A stretch of 64,000 nucleotides of DNA from Mauremys mutica (Eukaryota > Chordata > Testudines > Geoemydidae), in assembly GCF_020497125.1 (NCBI RefSeq), contig NC_059075.1:109903222-109967221 (forward strand), written 5' to 3'. A program made the position numbers and the translations under genes. How positions within the stretch are numbered: the stretch's first letter is position 1; the number at the start of each line of letters is the position of its first letter. Below are positions 1 to 14,600 of the stretch, piece by piece. Under the pieces are notes generated by a model, which worked only from the letters and a program-made list of their open reading frames with translations, was not told where the DNA came from and searched no databases.

Positions 1-1072
1 AGGGGAGGGCTCTTTGGAGAGGAGTGACAGGGGCACAGGGGTCATTGGGAATCTCTCGAGGGGGCAGAGGATTGTGTGGGTTTCTGTGGGGCAGAGGGCT
101 GTGATGGGCGGAGCCAGCTGCAACCTGGGTCTGCTCTGCGGGGGGTGTTGCTATAGTCCCCTCAGGAAGCCCCCCCCCATCCTGTGTATTTTATACCAGC
201 CCCGGGGTGCCCATTGCTGCTCCTTTCCCCACCCACAGCTCCATCTGTCTGTCCCCACAAACCCCCTAGCTGTGTCCTTGTGTCTGTCTGTCCCACAACC
301 CCCGGCTGTGTCTGTCTGTCTGTCTGCCCCCCACTGTGTGTGTCTGTCCCACAACCCCCTGGCTGTGTCTGTTTGTCCCCACCAACCCCCCCCCCCCAGC
401 TGTGTCTGTCTGTCTGCTCCCCGCTGTGTGTGTCTGTCCCACAACCCCCAACCCCCTAGCTGTGTCTGTTTGTCCCCACCAACCCCCCCGGCTCTGTCTG
501 TCTGTCTGTCTGCCCCCCGCTGTGTGTGTCTGTCCCACAACCCCCAAGCTGTGTGTGTTTGTCCCCACCAACCCCCCCCTCCCCGGCTGTGTGTGTGTGT
601 CTGGCTGCCCCCACAGCTCACAGGCTGTGTCTGTCTGTCTGTCTGTCTGTCCCACAACCCCCTGGCTGTGTGTGTTTGTCCCCACCAACCACCCCTCCCT
701 GGCTGTGTGTGTCTAGCTGCCCACAGCTCACCGTCTGTGTCTGTCTGCTGCTCACAATGGCTGCCCAGGGCTCAGCCGCTGCCTGTGGCTCGCTCCCCCT
801 CCCTGCTGTGGAGGCGCGGCCAGGCAGCTCCGGCACCGCCCCCGGCAGCTCCCATTGGCTGGGGTTCCCAGCCAATGGGCTGGGAGTCCAGTTGCTCCTG
901 AGGCCCCTCCCGGGAGCTGCCGCTGCCGCTGCGGTGAGTGTGAGCGCCGGGTGTTGCAACGTGGGGACCCCCAGCACAGGGCCTGGGGCCCAAACATTGG
1001 TGGGGCTGAGCCCAGCTCCTGGATTATTGGTGGGGCCTGGGCCCCACGGGCCCATATAACTTGCCACCCCTG
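1..1072. repeat. GC-rich minisatellite-like DNA, probably the end of a transposable element
   Basis: Bases 240-745 are a tandem array of degenerate units built on CTGTCTGTCTG, CCCACAACCCCC and TTTGTCCCCACCAACC. Bases 760-1070 are GC- and CpG-rich. The right end reads TTGCCACCCCTG, whose reverse complement CAGGGGTGGCAA looks like a hAT terminal repeat, so this may be the right end of a hAT-like element starting outside the window. Long open frames here arise from tandem low-complexity sequence and are not genes. No C-terminal mucin exon is visible. Confidence 0.55.
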
Positions 1073-1760
1073 GGAAGATTCTGTACTGTATGAACAAGAA
1101 CTTCTGAAGTTTCCTCACTGGGCCATAATTAGCACCATAGCTCTGTGAGCAAGCATGAGGAGGGGATTAGAAAAACCTCTAATTCTTAAAACAAGTAGTT
1201 TAATGTTCTAGCTCAGAAGAGTGGATTAGTGGAAACTTCTCTCTCCAGTCAGAGACAAGTTTGAAAGGGAAAATTTATAGGGATGGAGAGTCTGGTGACT
1301 TTCAGGAATTCATAAAACCCCTACTCCAGTTTGTAAAAGTTCTAGAGATTTTGTGAAATAGCTTAGAACTTTTGGTAACAGTGGGATTTTTTGGTGAGAT
1401 GAGGTGGTATTAGAGAGATTTTGTTGTTGGTGGTATTATTTACTTATTAGGGGCAGTACAGTTTGTTTTCTTCCAACAATTAAAATAATTGGACATTTCA
1501 AATGAGTTTTTGGTAGGCATGCTTTCCCTTTGTTGGTGAAATACTTTTTTCTTTCTCTCGGAAATGAAATGTATTTTTTTTAAAGGGTGCTCCCTTCAGA
1601 CATCTTGTAAATGCTATACAAAAGGTGTTGGGGTCATGATAGGACAAGGGGGCACTATATGAAGAAAGTAAATTCCAAATTAAATGTTGAAAAGATGCCT
1701 CACAAGTTCCCCACGATATATATAGTATTTTTCACATGGAAGAGCTGAGCGGATTCTTAC
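1073..1760. other. AT-rich DNA without recognised features (intron 3' of exon 41)
   Basis: Because VWC exon 41 ends in a good donor (GTAAGA), this stretch should be intron of the mucin gene. I looked on the minus strand for the expected next cysteine-rich VWC exon and the cystine knot and found neither. Confidence 0.5.
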
Positions 1761-1938
1761 GGCATTCAATCTGGCCACAGCATGGATCTTCTCGTGTCAG
1801 CAACTGGACAGGTACAAACCCTGGGTCATCACAAGAGACTGGTGGGAGTGGTTTACACGGGTGCTTTGTACACTGCACTTTAAAAGTGTACCGGTCACAA
1901 ACACAGTCCTGGCAATTGCTTTTCCACTGGTCTCCAGG
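1761..1938 (-). CDS. MUC5AC: Mucin exon 41: first VWC domain, last exon seen
   Basis: Encodes [20 protein letters not shown], then [20 protein letters not shown] and DPCCGQIEC. The CxxCxC and CC spacing is that of a VWC module. It ends one base into a codon at donor GTAAGA, so at least one more exon exists to the left. Confidence 0.9.
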
Positions 1939-4900
1939 CTGTTAAAAAAAAAAAAGTTTAGAACCAAGTCAGACAATTTGCATTAGTTAGCTTGTTCAGG
2001 GCTAAAGCTATGTACAGCTGCATCAGCATCATTCATGTTTATATAATTTCCAGATTAATCTTTGTCAGGAACCTCAAACTCAGAAAATCCTTAGAAAAGG
2101 ACCCCATATGTTACTGAAAGTATCTGATCATTGCCACCTTTCTTTGCATAAATCTGTTAATTCCTAGAGATTGTGTGAAAGATACAAGAAATATAATTGA
2201 AAGAGCATAGGGAACACCCATGTGTGTTCTAAATGTGTAACAAAATTCTCCGATCAGGTACGTCATGTTATAAAATGGGTCTTGTAGAAATTAGATGGAA
2301 TTAAAAAATTGGGACTGCAAAGTGTGCTATCTATAACTAATTTTTCCTCCATCCAGCCCTTCATTTCTAATAAACTTTGCATGCTAAATTCCAGAAAATA
2401 AAGGAAACCAATATGCTGGTCCTCTAGGACTGCTATTTGTCCTTCTTGTATTTTTAAAATGTAATGGAAAGATTAGAAATGGAAGAATCCATTATCTATA
2501 TTTTAGTCACTTATAAAATAACACAGGGTTCTAGAATTCAGACACTTGCATGTTTTTTTCTACAATTTAAGAGGAACACACATTTTCCAAAAATAAATAT
2601 TCCTCAAAATCTGTTAGAATGTTTGGCAAACCCCATGTTCATAAACCCCCAAATGTTCCTTGGGCTCACCAATCTATATTTGGTAAAACATACTGATTGC
2701 AATACTCACTAATTTGGGCAGTCCATCTGGTCCTATACAGATATCTGAGAAAAATGAAAGGATAGATATTAACATTAGTGCTACTGAGGTGATGTGGAAT
2801 ATATGTGATAGGGTTGGGTCAGGCTACTGCAACCAGAAACAGCCTGCAGATAAATCCTAGAAGAAGAGGGCTGACAGATTCATTCAAACATTGATGCTAT
2901 TTTCAGATAAATACTGAAAACAACACATCAGAAATACCTTTTTGTCAGTTTGAATGTTTCACAGGTTCATAATACACTGAGGATACACTTTAAAATTAAA
3001 ATAGCCAATAAGATGGGGGCAGGGAAGATGGTAGAACAAATGTAATGTGTTAGTTTTTCACTTCAGAATACAATGGCTGTAATTAAGATCATATAAGTGA
3101 AATGAATTCTGAGCCCAGTTATCAATGCACATTTAGACACACCATAAAATGACCAAACTGGCAATTATAATTATCAGTCTGTGCTGAGAAGAGGCAGAGC
3201 ACTGTAAAAGGAGGAGTGCTACAGGGAGAGTCGAGATGCTTTGGCAGAGTGGTGTATGGGAATCTTGCATGAGCCATAGCAGTAGCAGGTCTGGAATTAG
3301 CCAGCATTATTAGTTGTTTGCTTTCATAAGCAATATTCACCATATTTAGCATTCTTTATAAAACTATCAAAAGCCCAATCCAACACCCATTGAAATCAGT
3401 GGAAAGCCTCCCATTCATTTCACTGGACATTGGATCAAGTTTGTCATAGGTCTCACCCCCACTTAGAGATGTTGGGTTCCAAAATGGGGACCTGCATGGA
3501 CTCCTCTAAACTAAAATCCTAGTTTAGATCTGGTAAAAGCTGCCACCACCCAATAATGTACGTGTATTGGGACACAGTCCTTCCCCAAAATCCTTGGGGA
3601 TCCCAAGAGCCCCAAATCCATGGAGTTCTTACACCCAGGAGAAATATACCATTTCCCCCCTGCTTCCTCCCCCTCCCTTTTTTCTAGGAGAGATACCGGG
3701 ATCCAACTACAGAGGGACGCTTTCCTCCTCCCTCCTCCCCTTTCCCTGAGAATTTACCCAAGGAAAGATCAACCAAGTCCTTAACAGAAAAGATTTATTA
3801 AAGAATAAAAAGAAAGTAACTGTCTCTGTAATACCAAGATAGAACAATACCCAGGGTCTAAACTTATCAATTTTTGGAGAGAATTCCCCCTCCCTTCTTT
3901 CTCAGTAAAAGCAATAACAGTACAGAATTAAAGAAATTCTATAGCAAAACACAGAATTGCAAATACAGAAATAAAAGTATAAGAATACTAGTTCCTTGCT
4001 AATACTCACTAGCTTGAATAGAAGAATTTATTGCAGAAACCTGGGAGGACTTGATTAAGATGTCTGGACTCCCTTAACTCCCAAGAGAGACTCTCTCAAA
4101 ACAAAGAACACAGAAAAAAAACACCTTCCCTCCACAGAGATTTGAAATTATCTTGTCCCTGATTGGTCCTCTGGTCAGGTGTTCACAGGTACTGCTTGTT
4201 AACCCTTTACAGGTAGAAAAAAAACCTTAACCCTTAACTAACTGTTTATGACAAAGTTCTAGATAAACAACAACAGTGCTTATCTTTTATAGAGCATTTT
4301 CCATCAGGAGATCTCAGCATGCTTCACAAAGGAGGAGAACTATTATTATTCCCAATTTGCAGATGGGGAGACTAAAGAACTGGAGAGACATGCCCAGCGT
4401 CACTGGCAGAGATGGGAATTGAACTCAGGCCTTCTGACTCCCAGTCCAGAGCCCTATCTACTTCTAAAGTAAAAAACATCATGCTTACCACATCCAGAGA
4501 CACAGACACCGCTGTTTGTGTTGAAGAGGATCTTTCCTTCAGGGCAGAAACATCCTTCAGTTAGGCCAGTGCCATTGTGTTGAATAGCCCTAGGAAAGAG
4601 GCATATGTTAGAGTACAGCTCTCTGACAGTTAAACAGCCAAGTGCAATCCATGCAGGAAATCACAGCATTTAGATGATGGATACATGTGAAGAGGGAAAA
4701 TAATTCAGTTCTTTTAAGAAGCAATAGGAATTACAGGTTCAATTCTTTATTAATTACTAGATCTGACTGAATAATGATACATTTTATTAATGAAAAATGC
4801 TAAAATTCACCAGATTAATTATTCTCTATGGATAATAAAGGATCCTAAGTGACAAAAATCCGGAAGGACACATTGAACTAAATGGTTTGCTTGTATGTTC

Positions 4901-7900
4901 TTTCCATACCTTGAATCACAGGTAGCAGGATTAAGAGGCCCACATGGTTCATACACTTTGCCCACTGGACAGTTATATGCTGTATGGGAAGGGGAAAATA
5001 TAACAAGGTTAAAAAGCTGAGAGATTGCATTTCAGTTTGGATTATATTTTGTTGAAAGAGGTCCCATGCATCTAAGGTCTCAGGTTTTTAAGTGGTCTTT
5101 CCAAACCCTCTCTGCCCCCCTCCCCACACCTATATTCATTCTGGGTTTCTGTCAATAGAGCACTCAGTGAAGCAGTGAGTAATGATCATGAACTAGGTTG
5201 AGTTGGGATGTAAGAATTTTATTTTATCCCTTCATTTTGTATCATCATTTCCCACCAGTAACTTTCCAATCCTCTCTTCTCCTCTCTGAAATCTCATGTT
5301 ACTCTCCTATAATGAGTAAGCAGGTGCTACAATGAAGTGAAGTAGTAGCTTACCCTTTCGCAAAACACAACTGGCCAGATTCTTACTCTCAGTGATACCT
5401 GTGTAAATCCACACTAGCTTCAATTGCTTCACTGAAGCTACACAACAGGATTTATATTGGTCTCAGATGAGAATCTGACCTTTACAGTATCACCTCTGTG
5501 ATGCTCCATGCTGACAACCATTTGTGAATTAGGTATAGCGATATTAAATACATTGAGTAAGTGTGAGATGCAGGACCAACTTACTGAACAAGCCTCCAGT
5601 TACTATTTCATTAACACATATATTTGTTAATGCTGCAGTACTTACGGCATTTGCCTTTGGTCTTTCCTCTCCAGTCAACACAAACACCTCTAGTGGCACA
5701 CAGAGTGGCATATATCTCCAAGCCGGAACACTGCATAGATGTATTGGTCATGTGACATGCATCAAAGACACAGCCCTTGTAAAAGTCTTGTGGTGGGATC
5801 ACCTTGTGGCATTCTTCAAAGACTCTTTAAACACAACAGAGAAGAAAAAAGTTTCATTTCCCACGGTTGCTATACAAAATCTATTCTTGTCAAAGAGGAA
5901 CATCATAGTGTGAGCATATTGTCCTTCTCCTTTGAGATGAGTTTCTGACTGAAATTTAATGTGGGAGAAAGACTCCAGAATGGAAAGGCTGAGAAGTCTG
6001 AAACCATCATGTAGAACATTTTTTATGTACAATGTACACACATTTTAGATTTTTTTATGGGGAAAGGAGTCTGTCTTTCTGTCTAAGTTTTCATAAACCA
6101 AACTCATCAGGCATCTTACAAATGTAAAGTGATGTTACTGTTTGAAAAATATAACTTGGTGTGGATAGATATGCCATGGAAAGCATGTGGGAGATTTTGT
6201 GGTTAAAGCACATAACTGCAAGCCAGAAGATTTGGGTTTTATTACTTGCTAGGCCCCTGACTTGCTGATATTCTCCATACCCTCTCCTCAGAGAGCTGTG
6301 GAATCATCATGGAGTTCTCCTTGGTGTTAACAGGTATGTGGTTTCCACTTGCAGAGGACTTCTATTGCATTTGCCCCGCTCTGCAGCTGTCACACAACTG
6401 TTTGGCCTTCAGATATGTGCATAAAGCCACCCTAGATTTGGCCCTGTATTTGTTGATAAGGGCTTGATGGGGATATAGTTCTTATCTCCATCATTTTATA
6501 AGATTTTTGGATATTTTTGCTTAGTTAAGGAAAAGTAAATTAATCCTTTTTTGTATCTTACTCGCTCAAAATTATCTTGCAAAGAGCAGACGGGGGACAG
6601 CTGGGAGCTGGAGTGGGGGTGCTGGGTCCTGGTGTTGGTGTTGGTGTTCCTACACAGTATTGCTTCTTGCCATCGTCAACCTTCCAGTGGGGAGCCATTT
6701 GGGTACAAGAAGGAATAATTTTACCACTTGGCAAGCGGCAGTCATCTGTTTTGGTGTTTGTGCATGTACCTGGAAGACCAAACATAAACAAATCAGAAGG
6801 GTGTGAGCCACTGACAAAGTGCATAACACATTATGTTAACATCAAATTCAAAACTGGTAAGCATAGTGAGTGGATCAAACTCCTTGTAAGTTTAGATTGC
6901 TTGATACTCAAAGTGCATCATTTCCTTTGAGTTTACTTAATAATTGCTTATGTAAGATTAAAAATATAAGACAAAAATCAGGTCATTGAAATATTAAGCA
7001 TCTGAACCTATTTGTTAGAAGCAGATTGAAGTAATATAAAAAAGTAGCAATAGATGAAACCCAAATTCTCCCTAAATCCATTTACTTTGCTTTGAGGAAT
7101 TTCAGTCTATGGTAAGCTTGAATAACTATCTGGCTCAGGGAATAAACATAGAGAGATTGAGAAGAGGAGGATTAATGCATCTATCTTACCACACTGTCCT
7201 TCAGTATTATTGCCAAATTTGCTGAATGGGAGTTTCACTGAGAAGATCAACCCGCTGAAGGTGATGGTAGCTCCAAACTCAGGTATTTCAACAACCATGT
7301 TGATGCCAAGCATGTAAATAGAAATGCCATCTTTCTGGAAGCCTGGGTTGACAACTGTTTTATTGAAGATAATCTGCATATGAGATTAAAAATGATGTCA
7401 TTGCAGGAGTCACTTTTGTTAGACACATATTTTAAAATAATTTGTTTACTGATCTTTATAATCATGTCATTTCATAATGACATATCCCATGTTCCTCATA
7501 TCCCACACCACACCAAGTTTTTATAATAATAACTTGTATTGTTTTCTTTTCCTTTCTGTGCTGCTTTTCAGTCCCCGAGTGACTTAGTTGTGGGACTAAT
7601 TATCAGAGTGGTCCTGATATGAATTGGTCATATTCCATCCAGGCAGGCTCTATGCTAATACACATTATTTTAAGGCCAAATATACTGAGTGAAAATATCA
7701 TTTTGTGTCTTTTTGTAGGCATTTTTCCTAACAGAAAATGACTGGGCTGTAATTTTTTAGGCTACAGCAAGATTCATGCCATTATTCTGTTATAATCCTG
7801 TCATCATTGTATAGTCACAATGGACCAAACCATGAGGGGTGTCTAGCACAGGGAGAGCCCCTGGAACTCATATTGAAATACACATTTCACCCATTATTTT

Positions 7901-8553
7901 TATATGATGATTTGTTTCCTCTTTAAATTAAGCTGTTACTCACATTTGCCACATACAAATTCCAGGTGCTAACAAAAATGTGGACCTTTGGTAGGTGATA
8001 TTGCTCTTCAGGAATTATTTCTGTGTTAGAAACTTAACTCCTTTCTCATCTGATTGGGATGGAGGAGGGAGAGTTGCAGATCCCTGAAGTACCATTCTGT
8101 TTTGACTGGGAATCACTGGGCTACATTTTACAATATGCCCTATCCCAGTGGTTCTCAACCAGGGGTATGGATACTCCTGGGGGTACTCAGAGGTCTTCCA
8201 GTGGGTACATCAACTCATCTAGATATTTGCTTAGTTTTACAACAGGCTACATAAAAAGCACTAGCAAAGTTAGTACAAACTAAAATTTCATAGGCAATGA
8301 TTTGTTTATACTGCTCTGTATACAATACATTGAAATGTAAGTACCATATTTATATCCCATTAGATTTATTTTATAATTCTATGGCGAAAATGAGAAAGTA
8401 TTTTTATGTCTGATTTTGTAAGTTTTTAAGTGAGATGAAACTTGGGGGTACACAAGACAAACCAGACTCTTGAAAGGGGTACAGTCATCTGGAAAGGTTG
8501 AGAAACACTGCCCTACCCTATCCCTGACAGTGGCTTATGAGTGCTTGGCACAG

Positions 8554-8642
<89 letters not shown>

Positions 8643-11600
8643 ATCTGAATGCCAGGTCAGTCCCCAAAATGAAATAGGGCAGCATGAGGCCACTTCTAAT
8701 TTTCACCAACTGCCAACAGCAATTTAGGATTACTGGGTAAATGGATGCTCTAGTTCATCCCCTTCTCTTCAATTACATCTTCTGTGCCAGCAAATAGGAA
8801 TGGAGTGGAGAAGGAGCTATTAGGGGGACTTTATGCTAGTCAAAGATCTCCATACTCAGGGGGAGATCCCAATTTGGCCAACTAACGTGAAGTGAGTGCT
8901 GGTTTGCACCATCAGGGCAGAATTGGCCTTCTGCTGTATATCTGTGCCCCTTTGTATTGATTTTTTGCACACAATATATGAGTTTGCATCAGACAGAAGT
9001 CCCCCAGGAGCAATGCATTTCCACACCAGCCCTTACAAAAAACTGTGTCTTAATCGGATCCAAAACCAGAATATCTTGCTTCATTCACTTGCCTCAATAA
9101 CATATTCCATGGGTTTGCGTCTCGTGCTAGAACTCATAATCTAATCTTACATAAGAATATAAGAATGGCCCTACTGGGTCAGACCAAAGGTCCATCTAGC
9201 CCAGTATCCTGTCTTCTGACAGTGGCCAGTGCCAGGTGCCCCAGAGGGAATCAACAGAACAACTAATCATCGAGTGATCCATCCCCTGTCGCTCATTCCC
9301 AGCTTCTGGCAAACAGAGGCTAGAGACACCATTCCTACCCATCCTGGCTAATAGCCATTTATGGTCTCGCACTCCATGAATTTATCTAGATCTTTTTTTA
9401 ACCCTGTTATGGTCTTGGCCTTCACAACATCCTCTGGCAAGGAGTTCCACAGGTTGACCATGCATTGTGTGAAGAAATACTTCCTTTTATTTGTTTTAAA
9501 CCTGCTGCCTATTAATTTCATTTGGTGACTTTACTCTTATACTTTACAATACCACATGTTCCCTAGTTTTTGAACTTCTTCACTCTTGGGAATTTAACTC
9601 TGACAAATGCACCCGCCTCTTTCATAATTTTCTATTTTTCCAGTAAGGATAGCTCTAGCTCCCTAAACCTTCTATTATATGTTTGCTTCTTGAAAATTGG
9701 CATAATATTTTTTATCCTATGATGCCTTCTGCCTAAGCATTTCTGTGCTATAATGAACACAAATGCCCTCAATATTTCACATGAGGTTCAGACAAATGCC
9801 TGTACACCTTATTTCTGTTTTGCTGAAATAGGAAACTAATAGGAACACTGCAAAAACTTTAAAGAATTATATTTTACCTTATTAGCCATCACTCCATTAT
9901 AGAGTTCACGTGTCAGCACTACCACTGTGTGCTTGTAGTAAACAATAATGGACTGAGGACAGGAAAGTCCATCTTCCGCATCGCAGAAGTAATTGTCAAT
10001 GTCAACACGGAAGTTGTCATATTTAGGGGTAATCTGCTTCACCAGGGTATATGTGCAGTTGTCAAGGAATGTGTAATAGGTTCCATCGAATGTAATGTAG
10101 TGAGGGTCACCCCAGCCACTACAGACACCTGGTAAAGAGGAAAAATGTAGATGCTAAGACTGAAATAAGTTTACAAGAAAGAATTTAGAAAATTAAGCCA
10201 GTAACACAATCTTCTAAATAGCCCTGGAACCATGAAAAACAAATCCTCATATATTCTATTTAAGTATTTTGTGTATTTTCAGCGATGTTCTTCCTTAATT
10301 TAGTTGTCACTTACATTCACATTCATAGTGGTAGCAGCAGCCATCCTCACTGAAGACCTTTACTGGTGGGTATCCGTTGGCGCAGGTAATTTTCTTTACA
10401 GGTGGGCATTTCACTTTCTGTATAACAATTTTGTTATTGCCCTCGCAAGTTGCAGTGGTACAGTTGGATATCTTCCATGTTTCACCTATCTGTTTAAAAA
10501 AAATGTGGTGTCACAAGAGCTTACAATTAGGTTTGGACTTTATTCAGATTTTTAGTTCCAAAATGTTATGATGCTTACAGTGTTTGGGGGGTATGTTTCT
10601 TATGATATATTTCTTCTCTCTAATGTTTGAATCCATGTTTTGGAAATGTTGGTGACAATTATTGTGCAGTACATTTTACACTACAAATAGATGAGCAGGT
10701 AGTGGCACCGTTTTTGCTGAAACCTTCTAAAACAATTCAACCCAAAGCAGCTAATCAAAGAAAATGTTGAAACTTATAAAAAACTGAAAACAGACAGTTA
10801 TAATGGAAAGGGTTATGCAGCCTTGTCTACAGGAATTTGTTCTGCTCTGCCTTATGACAGTGATGAACTGCCAAAATATTAACAACCGGTTCCCTCCTCC
10901 TCACCCCAGGAGGGGTCATGCCCCCCCCGGGGACTCCTGCCCCATCCAACCCCCCGTATTCCTTGACAGCCCCCCCCCAGGACCCATGCCCCATCCACCC
11001 TCCTTCCCTGTCCCCTGACTGCCCCTTGCCACCCCATCCAACCCCTTCTCTCATTCCAGTCGGACCCGGACCCGGATCCGGGGACAGGAGCTGAGCTGCG
11101 CCATGCCGCCCGGCCGGACCCGGACCCGGGGGCCGGAGGCCGGGGCAGGAGCCGAGCCGAGCCGCGCCACGCTGCCCGGCTGGACCTGGACCCGGGGGCC
11201 AGGGGCCGGGGCAGGAGCCGAGCCGCGCCGCCCGGCCGAGGTCGGGGCCGGACCCGGGGTCCGGGCAGGTGGTGAGCCATGCCGCCCGGCTGAGGTCGGG
11301 GCCAGGCAGGTGCCGAGCTGCGCCGCCCGGCGAGGTCGCAGCTAGATCTGGGGGGCAGAAGCTGCGCTGCGCTGCCCGGCCGAGTTCGCTGCCGGACCCA
11401 CCCGGGGCGGCCAGGAGCCGCGCCGTGCTGCCCGGCGAGATCGCAGCTGGACCCGGGGGGCAGGACCCGCGCCGTGCTGCCCGCCGAGGTTGCAGCTGGA
11501 CCCAGGGGGCAGGAGCCGCGCCGCCCGGCCCCAGAGTCCCGCCATGACCTCACCGGGCAGCGCGGCGCCTGGAGCCCTTCTCCCGCTGGCACCCCCGCCC

Positions 11601-14600
11601 CCCGGCCCAGCTCACCTGGTGGAAGGCGCTGCTTCCTTCTCAGCCCTCCCAGGCTTCCCGCGCGAACAGCTGATTTGCGGGAAGCTGGGGAGGGGGAGGA
11701 GAAGCCGGAGGAGCTTCAGAAGAGGAGGCGGAGTGAGGTGAGCTGGGGCTGGGGGAAGGGTAGAGAGCTGCTAGAGCTTTAGTTAAATTTAAAAGCCTTT
11801 TGGAACTAGTTGTCCCTCCAGGAACAACCGGTTCTAAAGGGGCTTCTAAATTTAACAACTGGTTCTAGCGAACCGGTGCGAACCGGCTGCAGCTCACCAC
11901 TGCCTTATGATAATATTCCTACTACTTTTGTGTCTATGGCAAAAGAAAACCTTAAGATTAAACCCTGGCAGTATGGCGCTCCATGGCAATGTACCATTTG
12001 GTGTTCCAAAGCATAGTCAGGTTTCTTGGACACACAGTACCACGGGAATACTGAGGAGGACAGGGGAAGCTCTGTAGCTTCTCTGAGTCCCCTAAATCTG
12101 GACTGTGGCAAGGGGAGGGGAGTTCATGACCCTACACATTTCCTCACAAAATCCTTGTAGATGACACCAGTGCACCAGTGCATGCACAGAATTTCCATTA
12201 TTTTTCATATGTGAGTCTCTGTTGAGACTCAGTCAGTGTAAACTTAAATGAGCAACAAAGCCTGGAGATCTCCACTGCTGTATACATCAGAAATGGAGTT
12301 GTCAGTCAGGAGAGGAGCAACCCATTTTAGCATGAGAGATCTCTCCCCAGTGATGATCAGAGTGGGGAGGAAGTGACATCCTCCCTGAAACTCCCACCTA
12401 TACCAAGGCTGTAGAGGTAATTTTTGAAGGTGTCTTTTAACCCAGAGGAATCATATTGCCCCTTTGCCCTTGCAACGTGTATGATACTACCGCCAAAGGC
12501 CATCATGAGAAAGACTGAGAGCTTGGGTTATGCAAAGGGATGTTGGTCAAGGCAAAAGGGAGATTACCACACCGAAAGCATCTCTGTGGGTTACAATGTA
12601 GAGTAGGCCCAGAGACACAGAGTTTTCCACACTATCTTTAGCATACTCAAGATTTCTCAGTCCAGTGTAGAGCTATCATACCCAGGAGTAAGAGGCAAGA
12701 GGCAAGATTGGCCATTACTGAATGGAGAGAATAAATAGCTCTCCGCTTCATTTGCAATAAAAATATTTTGGAAGATTAATTCTCTTCGAAATTTGCAGAT
12801 ACCAGGTTGCACAAGTTAACTGGTAATATTCAGACTAGCATACAAGAGTTTTATACCAATTTTGCACATTCTCTACCAGAAGAATTGTTTAAAAAAATAT
12901 GCAGTCTTTCAGTTTTGAATAATTTATAATGTCCTTTCCTGCAAGTCCCATTAATATTAAAGGTATTTTCAAGACTGTACAAGATAAGAGACTGATACCT
13001 TTCTGGGCGGTTTAGCATCAGGACACTCAATTTTAGTGGTTGAACTAACTGTTGTAGTGGGAGTCATAGTTGGTATAGATGTTGAAGTTGTAGGTGTAGG
13101 TGTAGTTGTTGTTGCTGGAGTTGTTGATTTACATGGTCCCTTAAATCGCTCCACTGAACACGTTTTACTACAAATGGCATAAAAATTACATCCATCCTTG
13201 TCTATTTCATTGTAAATCATTTCACCTATAAAAAACAACCATTAGAATACACAAAATACAAAATACAAAGAGAAAACATGAAATAATCATTGAAAAATCT
13301 GCATTAGTTCAATTTGACTGTCAAATTTTAATATAATTCCAATCTGTACTGTAATTAAAATATCTCCTAAAAATGATGTAAAAATCTGTTTTAAATATAT
13401 TCTAATGAATTGTTAAAGACTTACCAGATGCATAAACAGCATCCTCAATTTGGCAAAAGCAGTGAGTAGTTCTCATGGTTACTTCTGTTGTTCCTGTTTG
13501 TGTACTTGAAATAATTGGAGTGGTTACTTGTGTGGGCGTAGTGACTGGAGGTATTTCAGCAGTGGTAGACTCTGGTGTTTCTGTGCCTGGTGGTTTAGTA
13601 GAAGTTGTGACTTCAATGGTGGTTTTTGTGACTGTAGTTGGTGGTGTACGTATAGTTGTGGTTGCAATACTTCTGGTTGTGGTTGGGCAGGTAAGGTTTT
13701 CTTCACAGCACAAAACACGTACCTCGTAATTCAAACACATTTTAAATTTACCGATTTGATCCTCATTTTTGCACATCAGCCCAAAATTGACATCGCACTG
13801 CACAATTTGACCAACCTCATTGATGCTTATGTCTGGGTGGTTTTCTGCCCTACACTCAATATTTTCAGGCTTTTTGCAGATTTTCCCTCCTGCTGCCCTT
13901 ATGTTGTTATAGGTTTCAATGTCTCCTTCTTTAGGTCCAGAAGAGGGAAAATCGACATCAAACCATTTGGACCATGTGCAAGTTGGTTGACAACTTGTAG
14001 TTGAGGAAGTGGTTGTTCTTGGAGTTGTGGGTATTGCTGATGTTGTGGGGATTTCTGTGGTAGGCAGAGTGGTGGTACCTGTTGTGGTTGTGCTTTGGGT
14101 TGCTTCACTAGTTGTGGTTTCTACGGAGGTGGTAGTTGGCAGTGTTGTGGAGATCGTTGACATTGTGGTGATTTCTTTGGTAGGCAGAGAGGTGGTGCCC
14201 GTTGTGCTTCTGGTTGTTGTTTTAGGTGTAGTGATTGGAGGTGTTTCAGTCGTGGTTGTCCCTGGTGTTTCTGTGCCTGGTGGTTTAGTAGAAGTTGTGA
14301 CTTCAATGGTGGTTTTTGTGACTGTAGTTGGTGGTGTACGTATAGTTGTGGTTGCAATACTTCTGGTTGTGGTTGGGCAGGTAAGGTTTTCTTCACAGCA
14401 CAAAACACGTACCTCGTAATTCAAACACATTTTAAATTTACCGATTTGATCCTCATTTTTGCACATCAGCCCAAAATTGACATCGCACTGCACAATTTGA
14501 CCAACCTCATTGATGCTTATGTCTGGGTGGTTTTCTGCCCTACACTCAATATTTTCAGGCTTTTTGCAGATTTTCCCTCCTGCTGCCCTTATGTTGTTAT

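Noticed and set aside
14..1118. Long overlapping frames on both strands at the left edge
   Set aside because: They fall in a CTGT/CCCCAC tandem array with no stops by composition. They have no domain, start context or splice support.
10879..11592. 237-residue minus-strand frame in GC-rich DNA
   Set aside because: It lies wholly inside a non-autonomous hAT element and has low-complexity Arg/Pro/Gly/Ala composition.
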